Shown here one piece after another: positions 43,956 through 54,274 of a stretch of DNA of 64,000 nt; the stretch's first letter is position 1, and every line of letters starts with the position of its first letter. Made by a program: the position numbers and the translations under genes. This stretch comes from JAKQDH01 sp029558835. GTDB lineage: Bacteria; Planctomycetota; Phycisphaerae; UBA1845. Under the pieces are notes generated by a model. It saw only the letters and a program-made list of their open reading frames with translations, ran no database searches and had not been told where the DNA came from. Location of the stretch: the NCBI GenBank assembly GCA_035356615.1, contig DAOQSN010000027.1, positions 12,270 to 76,269 on the forward strand, in the 5' to 3' direction.

Positions 43956-46900
43956 ATGCATCCACGCGCGTCCATGCACACCTCTCGGTCCGCAAAGCCC
44001 TCCCGAGGCGTGACCGGCCCCACTCGGGCGAGGTTCCCCAACCGACCCGAATCCGCACCCGCCCCTTGCTCCTCCGCCTGGCAACTGAACGATGACGCCT
44101 TCGAAGCGGCCCTCGTCTCCGGCGCGCACGCCGCGCTGCTGGAAAACTATCTCGGCGAGCAGGAATACCGGGCGTTGCGGGAACTGGCCCGCGAGGCGCA
44201 GCGGCGCGTCGCTCGCGGGGGCCCGCGCGTGCTCATCGTGCCGGGGATCATGGGCTCCAAACTGGGCACCCGCTACGGCGGGCTCGACGACGTGCTGTGG
44301 CTCGACCCGGTGGAGGTGATTGCCGGACGCCTGCCGCAGCTTGCTCTGCACGCCAAGCCCTCGAAGTATGAACCGGTCGGCGTGATCCTGCTGGCCTACT
44401 TGAAGCTCAAGCTGCGCTTGCGCTGGGCGGGCTACGACGCGGTGTTCTACCCTTACGACTGGCGGGTGAGTCTCGATGTCCTGGGGGACAAGCTGGCGCG
44501 CGACATCACCACGGAGAAGGCCTCCCGCGTCCACTTGGTCGGGCACAGCATGGGCGGCCTGGTCATCCGGGCAGCCCTGGGCCGGCAAGAGCAGACGCTC
44601 ACCGAGAAACTCGGCCGCGTAGTCATGCTGGGGACACCCAACTTCGGCTCCTTCTCGGCCGTGCAGGCCCTGCGCGGCGTGGACAGTACCGTGCTCAAGC
44701 TGGCGGCTGCCGACCTGCGCCACACCGCCAACGAACTGACCGAGCAGGTCTTCGCCACGTTTCCCGGGCTCTACCAACTGTTGCCCGCCCCGGAGAGCTT
44801 CACGCAGGTGAACCTCTTCGATCCGCGTTGCTGGCCGAGTTCCGGCCCGCGCGTGCAGGAGGCCATCCTGAAGCAGGTCCCTCAGGTGCGCACCTGCCTG
44901 GCCCCTGGTGACGAACGCTTCACACTCATCGCGGGTGTGGACCAGACCACCATCGTCGGTTTGGCCATGCAGAACGGCGAGTTCGTCTACTACTCCAGTC
45001 GCGACGGCGACGGGACCGTCCCGCGCGTATTCGCCGAGCTTCCCAACGTGCCGACCTACTACATCGAAGAATCACACGGCAGCCTGCCCAACAACCGCCA
45101 TGTGGCCAAGGCCGTATCCGACATCCTCGCGACGGGAGCCACCCAGCGGCTGCCGCAGACCTGGACGCCCTCGCGGGCAGCCGTGCGCGAGGCTGCGCTC
45201 GTTGTCACCCCCTTCAACGGGCGCCGAGGCAACGCGATTCGTCCCAGTGAGCTGCGCACGCTGCTCAGCGAGTTCGCCGCCCCGGATGCCCACGACCGCG
45301 ATGCGGTTGAGGTGCCGCCCAGCCCAGGCGCAGCAGCCCCCGGGCTTCCGGCGCCGGCCGAGCCTCTCGCAACCGGCGGGCTCGCCAACGTTGTCGTGGG
45401 TCGGCGCCAGCACCGGAACCTGGAACTGAGATTGGCACGCGGCAGCATCACCGAGGCGGATGCCCGGGCGTATGTGCTGGGTGTCTTCCGCGGCGTCGAA
45501 CCGGCCGGGCCCGCCCAGGCACTGGACCGTCGCCTCCGCGGCGCCATCACCGAGATCACCCAGCGGCGCATGTTCTCCGCCAACGTCGGTGAAGTGTTCA
45601 TCCTGCCCACCGCCCGCCTGGGACTGTCCGCAGAATTCGTGGTCCTGGTGGGCATGGGCCCCTTCGATCAGTTCGATTACCCCCTCCAGCAAGCAGTGGC
45701 CGAGAACATGGTTCGCACGCTCCTGCGTATCCACGTGGAGGAGTTCGCCACCGTACTCATGGGCGTCGGCTCCGGGCTGAGCATCACCAAGTCTATGTAC
45801 CACTTGCTCAACGGGTTCCTGCGCGGCCTGCGTGACAACGACACCGGCCGGCGCTTCCGCGGCATCACCCTCTGCGAGCTGGACCGCGATCGGTACGACG
45901 AGATGCGCCGCGAACTGTATCTGCTGGCCAAGGCGCCGCTCTTTGATGACGTGCAAGTCACCTTTGACGAGGTCGAGCTGCCGCCCGCCGTCGAGGTCCC
46001 CACGCGCCGCGTGGGCGAGGTCGCGCGTGAGGAGGCCGTCTACCTGATCGTGCGACAGGAGGCCCAATACAAGGGCATGTCCACCTATCGCCTCGCCCTG
46101 CTGGGGGCTGCCGAGAAGGCCACCGTCATCGGTGCCGAGCAGAACGTCAGCAATGCCAAGCTCGACGCCCACCTGGCCCAGCTTGACAGCAACGCCTTCT
46201 CGGCCGCCAAGGTGCGAGCCTTCGGGGAGCGCCTGGCCGAGCTCATGCTCCCCTCCTCCGTTCAGGCAGCGATGCAAGTAATCGGAGACCGCCATCTGAT
46301 CGTAGTGCATGATGCGGCAGGTTCGCGCTTGCCTTGGGAGACCGTGCACGTCGATGGCAAGGCCCCGGCCCTTTACGGCGGGCTGAGCCGGCAGTACCAG
46401 GCGGAGAACCTCTCGGTTGCCAAGTGGCTCGAACCGCGTCAGTACGGCCCCACGCTCGATGTGCTCCTGGTGGTCAACCCGACTGAGGATCTGCCGGGCG
46501 CCGAGTACGAGGGCGAGCGCATCGGCAAGCTGCTGGCGGCCGAGCCGTCCGTCAAAGTCGATGTGCTCCGGGGCGCGCAGGCCACGCGGGCGGCTCTGCG
46601 CGAGCGGTTCCAGTCAGGCCGCTACGACGTCGTCCATTATGCCGGGCATGCCTTCTTTGACCCGGCGGCGCGGTCACGCTGCGGCCTGCTCTGCAACCCG
46701 GGCGGCGAGAACGACGTTCTCACCGGTGCGGACTTGGCCTGGGGCGGCAGTCTGCCCGGGGTGGTGTTCTTCAATGCTTGTGAATCCGGGCGCGTGCGGG
46801 GACGTGGAGTGTGGCGCGCCAGCGCCCGCGCCGGTGCACGCCCGCCTGCTCTGGCGAGTGGACGCGGCGTACCCGGGCCGGCCCCGGATCTGCGCCGGCA

Positions 46901-47153
46901 GCTGTCAGACACAGTGGGGGTCGCGGAAGCGCTGCTCCGCGGCGGGGTAGCCAGCTACCTCGGCACCTACTGGCCGGTAGGCGACGCCGCGGCCGAAAGC
47001 TTCGCCGGCACGTTCTACAAGCTCCTGTTGCAGGGCGCCCCTCTCGGCCGGGCCCTCCGCGAAGCGCGCCACGCCGTCGAAAAGATACGCTCCGTAGACT
47101 GGGCCGACTACATCCACTACGGCAGCCCGAACTTCGTCCTCAAGAAACCCTGA
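43956..47153 (+). CDS. lipase-like alpha/beta hydrolase fused to a CHAT protease domain
   Basis: The protein has about 1065 residues. Domain 1 (about 85-420) is a PGAP1/LCAT-like alpha/beta hydrolase: VLIVPGIMGSKLG, the nucleophile Ser198 in LVGHSMGGLVIR, an acidic residue in DGDGTVPRVF and His in EESHGSLPNN. Domain 2 (about 490-640: GEVFILPTARLGLSAEFVVLVGMGPFDQFDYPLQQAVAENMVRTLL) resembles the macro-like N-terminal domain of M17 aminopeptidases. Domain 3 (about 770-1060) is a CHAT caspase-like protease with His898 in VVHYAGHAFF and Cys942 in FFNACESG, plus GVAEALLRGGVASYLGTYWPVGD. The start is uncertain: the frame opens at 43845, and residues 1-75 look non-coding-like. Neither a signal peptide nor a transmembrane segment is clear. 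Confidence 0.85.
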   Translation: MHPRASMHTSRSAKPSRGVTGPTRARFPNRPESAPAPCSSAWQLNDDAFEAALVSGAHAALLENYLGEQEYRALRELAREAQRRVARGGPRVLIVPGIMGSKLGTRYGGLDDVLWLDPVEVIAGRLPQLALHAKPSKYEPVGVILLAYLKLKLRLRWAGYDAVFYPYDWRVSLDVLGDKLARDITTEKASRVHLVGHSMGGLVIRAALGRQEQTLTEKLGRVVMLGTPNFGSFSAVQALRGVDSTVLKLAAADLRHTANELTEQVFATFPGLYQLLPAPESFTQVNLFDPRCWPSSGPRVQEAILKQVPQVRTCLAPGDERFTLIAGVDQTTIVGLAMQNGEFVYYSSRDGDGTVPRVFAELPNVPTYYIEESHGSLPNNRHVAKAVSDILATGATQRLPQTWTPSRAAVREAALVVTPFNGRRGNAIRPSELRTLLSEFAAPDAHDRDAVEVPPSPGAAAPGLPAPAEPLATGGLANVVVGRRQHRNLELRLARGSITEADARAYVLGVFRGVEPAGPAQALDRRLRGAITEITQRRMFSANVGEVFILPTARLGLSAEFVVLVGMGPFDQFDYPLQQAVAENMVRTLLRIHVEEFATVLMGVGSGLSITKSMYHLLNGFLRGLRDNDTGRRFRGITLCELDRDRYDEMRRELYLLAKAPLFDDVQVTFDEVELPPAVEVPTRRVGEVAREEAVYLIVRQEAQYKGMSTYRLALLGAAEKATVIGAEQNVSNAKLDAHLAQLDSNAFSAAKVRAFGERLAELMLPSSVQAAMQVIGDRHLIVVHDAAGSRLPWETVHVDGKAPALYGGLSRQYQAENLSVAKWLEPRQYGPTLDVLLVVNPTEDLPGAEYEGERIGKLLAAEPSVKVDVLRGAQATRAALRERFQSGRYDVVHYAGHAFFDPAARSRCGLLCNPGGENDVLTGADLAWGGSLPGVVFFNACESGRVRGRGVWRASARAGARPPALASGRGVPGPAPDLRRQLSDTVGVAEALLRGGVASYLGTYWPVGDAAAESFAGTFYKLLLQGAPLGRALREARHAVEKIRSVDWADYIHYGSPNFVLKKP

Positions 47154-47172
47154 AGTGCTGAATGGCGAAGTG

Positions 47173-47223
47173 CGAATAGCGAATGAAGAGGCTCGACGTT
47201 GCCCCTCCACCATTCGCTATTCG
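47173..47223. terminator. bidirectional terminator-like hairpin between convergent genes
   Basis: CGAATAGCGAATG (47173-47185) and CATTCGCTATTCG (47211-47223) form a perfect 13-bp stem with a 25-base loop. A second partial arm, AATTCGCTATTCCGC, follows. It fills the 77 bases between the CHAT gene and the lipoprotein gene. Confidence 0.7.
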
Positions 47224-47230
47224 TAATTCG

Positions 47231-47950
47231 CTATTCCGCAACTGCTGTCAGCGTCACGTCGATGCGCTGGTAGTAAAGAGCCGTCGTCGCCTCGAAGCCG
47301 GAGTCGGTACCGACGAGCAGCCACAGCCGCCCGGTCGCATCGGCCGTGACCGTCGTGTCGTGGGCGTGGTTACGCGTAAGCGACACATAAGGGCTGCCCT
47401 GTTCGAGCGCAGCCTCGCACTCGATGCCGTTGGCGATATCGCCCACGACGGAGGCGGCCGGGCCGCCTATGGTCTGCTGGCCCTTGTCCACATTGAGACT
47501 GTAGAAGTCCTGATCGAGAACAACCTGCGGCTGCGTTGCAGTCGCCCCGGCCTTCAGCGTCACACCTTCGCCTGGCGCCCCGCCGACGCCCGCGCAGCCG
47601 CTCGGCGCGTTGGAGGCGAAAACGATGGTGAAGCTCACTTCGTAAGCCTGGTTCGCCTGCACCCCGTCCGCCGGCCCCACCTCGCGTGTCAGGAACAGAA
47701 ACAGATCGTCCGAACTGTTGCGTCCGGAAATGAACAGTCCGGTGCCTTCGGGATCCAACTCGGCCGGCAACTCGCGCACATCCGTCTCAAACTCGATCTC
47801 GTTGTCCGGACTGTAGTCCGCCACCCCCGCCTCCCACCCCTCGTCGCCCTGGCTGAAATCAAACGTCAGGTCGACCACGCCCGACCCGGCGCCCGGGCAG
47901 CCACCCAACAAGCCCACCAGCACAATCAGTCCCCACAAACCATACCGCAT
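47231..47950 (-). CDS. lipoprotein of unknown function, 239 aa
   Basis: MRYGLWGLIVLVGLLGGCPGAG gives a signal sequence and lipobox with Cys18. The mature part is acidic and beta-rich (VVDLTFDFSQGDEGWEAGVADYSPDNEIEFETDVREL, then LFISGRNSSDDLFLFLTREVGPADGVQANQAYEVSFTIVFASN), like a carbohydrate-binding or jelly-roll domain, but no named family is recognised. GGGGA lies about ten bases before the ATG at 47950. The frame extends further (47989) without a better start. It is convergent with the CHAT gene. Confidence 0.75.
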   Translation of the reverse strand: MRYGLWGLIVLVGLLGGCPGAGSGVVDLTFDFSQGDEGWEAGVADYSPDNEIEFETDVRELPAELDPEGTGLFISGRNSSDDLFLFLTREVGPADGVQANQAYEVSFTIVFASNAPSGCAGVGGAPGEGVTLKAGATATQPQVVLDQDFYSLNVDKGQQTIGGPAASVVGDIANGIECEAALEQGSPYVSLTRNHAHDTTVTADATGRLWLLVGTDSGFEATTALYYQRIDVTLTAVAE

Positions 47951-48251
47951 GGCCGAGATCCCCCCCGTGCTCGAGTTCGAGCATACCACGGACCCTTTAC
48001 CAGCGCGTGCCCGATTGTACCCCGCTGCCGTGCGATCTCCACATTGCGCTAGGAACAGGAAGTCAGGAACGGTCTCTGCGACACGCGCTCTACATCAACG
48101 ACGGCCGCCCCCGGCTCCTTGGTCTTCCCGTTCTGTCGGCGGTCGCAACGATCGCACAATGCCTTCTGTCGGCGCTGCGGCTCGAGGCGGGGCTTCGTCG
48201 ATGGCCGCCAGCCACCAGGTATTCCGGCGTGATCCGCGATTCCCTCTGTAG
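47951..48251. other. intergenic region, nothing recognised
   Basis: The spacer lies between the zinc protein gene and the lipoprotein gene, both minus-strand. No gene, promoter boxes or known repeat family was recognised. Confidence 0.4.
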
Positions 48252-49202
48252 TCAGCGGTCACCCGCTTCGCTGACAGTGTCGGACTCACTGGCCGTATCG
48301 GCAGGCTTGGCCGGAGGTGCCGTACCTGAGTCCTCACGATACAGAAACGGGTGCGCCAGCAGCGTCGTTGCGGAGTTCCTGGAAGACACGACATGGCGAT
48401 AGAACTCGCATCGTGCCTCCGCCATCCGCCGCGACGAGGACCGCTTGGCGGCCGCAGCTTCCAGGGCGGCCACCTCAGCCAGCATGGTCAGCAGTTCGTG
48501 CACCCGTGCAGACAGTGGTGGCGACAACTTCGCACAGGCGGCCACAATCTTGGCAACAATCTCTCCCGAATCCGGCTGATACAACTCGGCCTGCGTTGCC
48601 GCCAGCCTCATGTTCTCCAGAACGCACAACAGGCGATTCCCCTGGAGGAGTGTCTTCGCCGCGGCCTTCCGGGCCTCTCTAAGGTTGGCGGGCGAGACAG
48701 CGACCTTGGCCGCCGCCAGCAGAGTCTCCGCCTCCTTGGCTGCGGCCGCTACCCGCCGGGCCATAACCCGCAGCCGGAAAGCGCCTGGCACATGGTTGAT
48801 CGTGAACCAGCCCGATCCTCCGCAGAAGCCGCAACGGTCGACACCCAATGCCAGGCATTCGGCACAGGGGCGGTTGTCCGCATCGTGTCCTCGTCCGTTG
48901 CACTCCTCGCACGGTATCACACCGCTATGACAGTAGAAACAGGGCAACCTCGCGTAAGCGGCCAGGAGCTTCTCTGCGGCGTCGTCTCCCATGGCCTGAC
49001 GCAACCAAACCAGAAGGGCCTCATCCTCACGGATCAGCCCGTGCGCAACGGCATCCTTGAAAAAACGAATGGCCTCCGCGCCGTTCCTACGCTCCAACGC
49101 TGTCCTGACGCGGGCGAGCGCTCGTTGCGTCTGGGCGTCCGCGACCGCTGGCTTCGCGGTCTTCCGGTCGGGCGTTGCATCATTGGGGTAGTCGGTAGTC
49201 AT
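48252..49202 (-). CDS. protein with DnaJ-type zinc-binding cysteine pairs
   Basis: The 316-residue protein has four CxxC pairs in one stretch (about residues 85-135): LPCFYCHSGVIPCEECNGRGHDADNRPCAECLALGVDRCGFCGGSGWF. This matches the layout of the DnaJ central zinc region, with CxxCxGxG-like units that are imperfect. Flanking parts are helical (RALARVRTALERRNGAEAIRFFKDAV; AKEAETLLAAAKVAVSPANLREARKAAAKTL). No J-domain is present. It lies downstream of groEL on the same strand, 209 bases away and past a terminator-like hairpin, so a link to chaperones is only suggestive. AGGAG lies before the ATG at 49202. Confidence 0.75.
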   Translation of the reverse strand: MTTDYPNDATPDRKTAKPAVADAQTQRALARVRTALERRNGAEAIRFFKDAVAHGLIREDEALLVWLRQAMGDDAAEKLLAAYARLPCFYCHSGVIPCEECNGRGHDADNRPCAECLALGVDRCGFCGGSGWFTINHVPGAFRLRVMARRVAAAAKEAETLLAAAKVAVSPANLREARKAAAKTLLQGNRLLCVLENMRLAATQAELYQPDSGEIVAKIVAACAKLSPPLSARVHELLTMLAEVAALEAAAAKRSSSRRMAEARCEFYRHVVSSRNSATTLLAHPFLYREDSGTAPPAKPADTASESDTVSEAGDR

Positions 49203-49347
49203 GGGCGTATCTCCTGCCTCAGAAGGAGCACACAATGCCTCCCCGCCGACCGAGTGGGACGCGACGCAAGCACTCTATCGCCGAACATCCCGAACGGATG
49301 GTCTTGGCTCCCGCTCCTTTCCCTCTCTCTTGCCTTGCCAACACGAG

Positions 49348-49387
49348 CGGGCACCCGGGGGTGCCATTGGTGTCCCTCGGGTGCCCG
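49348..49387 (-). terminator. terminator-like hairpin after groEL
   Basis: CGGGCACCCGGGGG (49348-49361) pairs with CCCTCGGGTGCCCG (49374-49387) with one mismatch and a 12-base loop. It starts 24 bases past the groEL stop. No T tract follows. Confidence 0.6.
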
Positions 49388-49411
49388 ACAACTCTGGATT
49401 GGATGCCGCTC

Positions 49412-51046
<1,635 letters not shown>

Positions 51047-51207
51047 CTGGTTTACTCTCCACTGCGTTGCGAGTCCTTCACGGGACCCTGCCGGTCGTGG
51101 TGACGGGTCGGTATCTCACCCCCGCGCACCCACCGGACCACAGCACCCCGCGCTCTGTCTTAACCCCTGAATAGCTCCACACACCGGGGAAACCGAGGGT
51201 CGGAAGG

Positions 51208-51338
51208 GGGTGGCACGGCCAAGCGCAGCACCGCCATGCTCTCCCGCGAGCGAGGGCCCGCCTTCTACCACAGCATGCCGGCGCCTTCGGCTTGGGCATG
51301 TCACCCTCCTCGTTTCCCATTTGGGTGGTCCTGTTCAG
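51208..51338. repeat. palindromic element B, copy B5, between groES and groEL
   Basis: Arms GGTGGCACGGCCAAGCGCAG and GGCTTGGGCATGTCACC bound the core (51208-51305). The conserved flank TTTCCCATTTGGGTGGTC plus CTGTTCAG reaches 51338, overlapping the groES stop at 51335. The flank is the reverse complement of that next to copy B4. Confidence 0.88.
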
Positions 51339-51631
51339 CCGACGACGCCGAGGATGTCACCCTCGTCCATGATGATGTACTCTTCGCCGCCATACTTGAT
51401 CTCGGTGCCGGCGTAGCTGGTGAACAACACCTCATCGTTGACGGCAAGCTGCATCTTGCTGCGCGTGCCGTCGTCCAGCAGCCGGCCGTTGCCCACCGCC
51501 AGCACGACCCCGCGCTTGGGCTTCTCCCGCGCCGTGTCGGGCAGCACGATCCCGCCGGCGGTCTTCGCCTCCGCCTCCACTCTCTTGATGATCACCTTGT
51601 CGCCCAGAGGTCTGATGTTCAGTTTGGCCAT
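51335..51631 (-). CDS. groES: 10 kDa chaperonin GroES
   Basis: The 98-residue co-chaperonin has MAKLNIRPLGDKVIIKRVEAEAKTAGGIVLPDTAREKPKRGVVLAVGNG with the mobile loop (AEAKTAGGIVLPDTA), and ends YIIMDEGDILGVVG. It caps GroEL. The ATG at 51631 gives the family start, with AGGAG about 11 bases upstream; a GTG four codons earlier (51643) sits too close to it. No CIRCE (TTAGCACTC type) operator was seen upstream. The gene lies 58 bases after the pseudo-receiver gene and is probably cotranscribed with it. Confidence 0.96.
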   Translation of the reverse strand: MAKLNIRPLGDKVIIKRVEAEAKTAGGIVLPDTAREKPKRGVVLAVGNGRLLDDGTRSKMQLAVNDEVLFTSYAGTEIKYGGEEYIIMDEGDILGVVG

Positions 51632-51689
51632 ACGTCCACTCACTCCTTCCTGACCCAGGTGCCGCGGCGATCCGGCCGGGGTCGCTCAC

Positions 51690-52106
51690 CTAATTGCAGG
51701 GGCCCCCGCCACCCGCCAGCACCTTCCACATCGATAACGTCAACGCCTGCGGGTCAACGGGGTCCGGCAGTACCCCGACCGCCCGTAGCGAGAAAGCCGC
51801 TTGCAGTGCGCCACGGGTCACCCAGGGCGTCACCAGCCAACAGGGCAACCGGCCGTCGATCTCCCGAATGGTCCGCAGCAGCGACAACCCCTCGAGGTCC
51901 GGCAGGCCTGGAATCAGCAGGGCGGCCGCCAGCCCCCCCTGCTCCACGCGCCCAATCGTCTCCCGCCGGCCACATGCCCGCGCCCACGCCAGTCCCAGAG
52001 GCGCCAGCCCGCGCTCGACCTCGCCGAGCCACAGCGGCCCCCGGCCGTCGCCCCCGCAGGAGCACAGCACCACGCCACCGCTCTGCGCTGCCGGGGCCGG
52101 GGTCAT
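51690..52106 (-). CDS. degenerate response-regulator receiver (pseudo-receiver)
   Basis: The 138-residue protein follows the receiver fold. ALLIPGLPDLEGLSLLRTIREIDGRLPCWLVTP matches the phosphorylation loop, helix 3 and strand 4, and GVLPDPVDPQALTLSMWKVL the last strand and helix. The usual acidic pair near the N-terminus is missing (VVLCSCGGDG), the phospho-accepting Asp position reads Ile/Pro, and the conserved Lys before Pro reads Pro. Phosphorylation is therefore unlikely. GGGGAG lies five bases before the ATG at 52106. It is the first gene of a run with groES. Confidence 0.65.
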   Translation of the reverse strand: MTPAPAAQSGGVVLCSCGGDGRGPLWLGEVERGLAPLGLAWARACGRRETIGRVEQGGLAAALLIPGLPDLEGLSLLRTIREIDGRLPCWLVTPWVTRGALQAAFSLRAVGVLPDPVDPQALTLSMWKVLAGGGGPCN

Positions 52107-52336
52107 GGCACTCCCCTTACGAAACCAGAGGGCAGGGACGCACTATCCCCACCGCAAGCAAAGTACAAGCAGGATGCCAGAAGCCGCAGAGACCAGCTAG
52201 CCCCGGCAATGTGTGCAACATCTTGTGTCGTAAAGAGTTGTGACAGAGGGTAGCGCGAGAATCGTCCTGGCAGGCCCGGGCGGCGTCTGTCATTTGCGAC
52301 CGTCGGGTCGGCCACCGCTGCCAGTTTGGCAGGTAC

Positions 52337-52468
52337 GTGTTCAGCACGGGTGCCAGGTCCTCACCCGCCGCAGGCGGGGGTGGGCATGTGCCGCGTCCGC
52401 AGACGCATGCTTACCCGCGACCGCGGTCGCGGGTAGGCATGGCACCCACAACGCCAAGGACGCTAAAC
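52337..52468. repeat. palindromic element A, copy A3
   Basis: Bounded by GTGTTCAGCA and GCTAAAC, it carries the GC hairpin CCCGCCGCAGGCGGGGG and the same 20-base palindrome CCCGCGACCGCGGTCGCGGG as A2. It lies in the 539-base spacer upstream of the pseudo-receiver gene; the rest of that spacer shows no recognised gene. Confidence 0.85.
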
Positions 52469-52645
52469 CCATACTTTGGCAGCTACCTACCGCCAGCCAC
52501 GCGGGAACGAGCTGCCGTCCGGAACCACCGACCCCGGGCGCGCCGGTCCGCCCCAGAAAGACGTCCGACGGCGCGGACCCGCGCGGCAGCGGCGCCGAAG
52601 CTGACGGTCGTCGGGTGGGCGCCCAGCCCGGCGGTGAGCACCGAT

Positions 52646-53989
52646 TCAGTGTTTGGATATCCACTCCGCCAGGTCGTTCACCACTTCCTCGGCTACGTGA
52701 CCGGGGTTGAGGTACTCACCCGGCGTGCTCTTGCCGAAGCCGTTGACGAACAGGTGGTTCAGCGAAGTGTACCACTTCAACGTGACGTGCTTGTGGTCAC
52801 GGAGCCGGTCCTTCCAGAGCTTGTAGTCGGCGCCGGTGACCTGGTAATCGCGCCCCCCCTGAGCGATCAGCATCGGTAACTGCAACTCGGCCGCCACGGG
52901 CAACGGGTCAATGCGATGCAACCGCTCCCAGTACACGGCGGGGACGCCCATGATCGGCTCCTTTACCGTGTCGGTCTTTCCTGCGCGGATGGCGGCCACC
53001 GCCTCTTTCAAGGCGCCCACCTGTTGCCGCTGCTCCTCGGTCAGCGCCGCACCGGCGAGGCTGACGGTGTAGTCAGTCTGCTCTTCCAGCAGGTCCAGGA
53101 TGGAGCGGGCGCTGGCGGCCAGCATCATGACTCCCGCCAGTTGCTCCTCGCGCTGGGCGATCAGCGGGGCCGCCCAACCGCCTAGGCTGTGCCCGAGCAT
53201 GAAGACACGCTTGGCGTCGACGTCGGACCGCTGTCGCAGCAGGGCGAGGGCCGCCCGGGCGTCCTCGATCGTTTCGTTCTCGATCGTCCAGTCCTCGACC
53301 TTGCACGCATGCGGGTGCGCCCGTGTGCGTTTCTCGTAGCGGAGCACGGCCACCCCCCGCGACGCCAGACCCCACGCCAGGTCGCGGAACGGCTTGTTGG
53401 CTCCGACGGTCTCGTCACGGTCGTTGGGCCCGCTGCCGTGCACGAGCACGACGGCCGGATGACGCCCCGGCTGGTTCGGCAGGGTGAGCGTGCCGGGGAG
53501 AGGAAACTGCCCGGCCGACACCGTGACCTCCTCCTCGCGAAACGACCGGGCGTCAACGTACGTGGGGGGCTCCCAATCCGGTTCCACCGCGTCGAACCAC
53601 AGGCCGCTCAGGCGGTTCTGGCCGTCCAGCACGATGCGCATCGTCAGCCGGCCCTTGCTGAAGCGGCAGACCAGCCGGACCGAAGCGAACTTGTCACCCG
53701 GCGTCACGTCCGACGACTCGATCGACTGGAACGTCCCAAGCTGCACAAGCTGGGTAAGCCAAGCCTGCCGCGCCTGGTCGGCGCTGAAGGCCGCCCGCAT
53801 CGTCTCGGTCCCGGCGCCCACGAACTCATCGAACTTGCCGTCCACGAGAAGCTGGAGCAGTTCCTGGGCCCGCTGGACCTGCGGGTTGGCCGGCTGGTTC
53901 GCGGCAGGTTGCCCGGCGCCGCACGCCGATACGCCCACTCCCCCCACCCAGATCGCGACCCACGCACCCGCCAGACATGACCTCCGCAT
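52646..53989 (-). CDS. exported alpha/beta hydrolase with N-terminal DUF3887-like domain
   Basis: The 447-residue protein has a lipoprotein-type signal (MRRSCLAGAWVAIWVGGVGVSAC, Cys23). A DUF3887-like alpha+beta domain follows (about 35-125: AQELLQLLVDGKFDEFVGAGTETMRAAFSADQARQAWLTQLVQLG). The hydrolase domain has VLVHGSGPNDRDETVGANKPFRDLAWGLASRGVAVLRYEKRT, nucleophile Ser in MLGHSLGGWAAPLIA, then LIAQGGRDYQV (acid) and SLNHLFV (His). Esterase or peptidase activity is likely; the substrate is unknown. GGAGG lies directly upstream of the ATG at 53989. Confidence 0.88.
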   Translation of the reverse strand: MRRSCLAGAWVAIWVGGVGVSACGAGQPAANQPANPQVQRAQELLQLLVDGKFDEFVGAGTETMRAAFSADQARQAWLTQLVQLGTFQSIESSDVTPGDKFASVRLVCRFSKGRLTMRIVLDGQNRLSGLWFDAVEPDWEPPTYVDARSFREEEVTVSAGQFPLPGTLTLPNQPGRHPAVVLVHGSGPNDRDETVGANKPFRDLAWGLASRGVAVLRYEKRTRAHPHACKVEDWTIENETIEDARAALALLRQRSDVDAKRVFMLGHSLGGWAAPLIAQREEQLAGVMMLAASARSILDLLEEQTDYTVSLAGAALTEEQRQQVGALKEAVAAIRAGKTDTVKEPIMGVPAVYWERLHRIDPLPVAAELQLPMLIAQGGRDYQVTGADYKLWKDRLRDHKHVTLKWYTSLNHLFVNGFGKSTPGEYLNPGHVAEEVVNDLAEWISKH

Positions 53990-54274
53990 GATCAGCCTCC
54001 AGTAAGTGTTGTCGGTCCGCGTGTCGGTGCCTCAACCGGCCCGGCGCTCCGCGCAGAAGAAGCTCAGGGATGCTGCGCGCCGGCGACACTACGGTGTAAC
54101 GCCGTCGCCCGCAAGGTGTTAGCGTCAACGGGGCCCCCGGGGCCGCCCACCGCGATCGTTAGCGTGGACAGACGCTCTTTGCCCGACTATGGTGGCCGGT
54201 CTGTCCGTTATCGTATCCACCCCGGACTGGCAAGCGCGGGCCTCACCGGGGGCGAACGCCAAGGCGGTTTGTGA

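Noticed and set aside
51632..52260. CIRCE/HrcA operator upstream of groES
   Set aside because: No TTAGCACTC-N9-GAGTGCTAA-like inverted repeat was found by eye.
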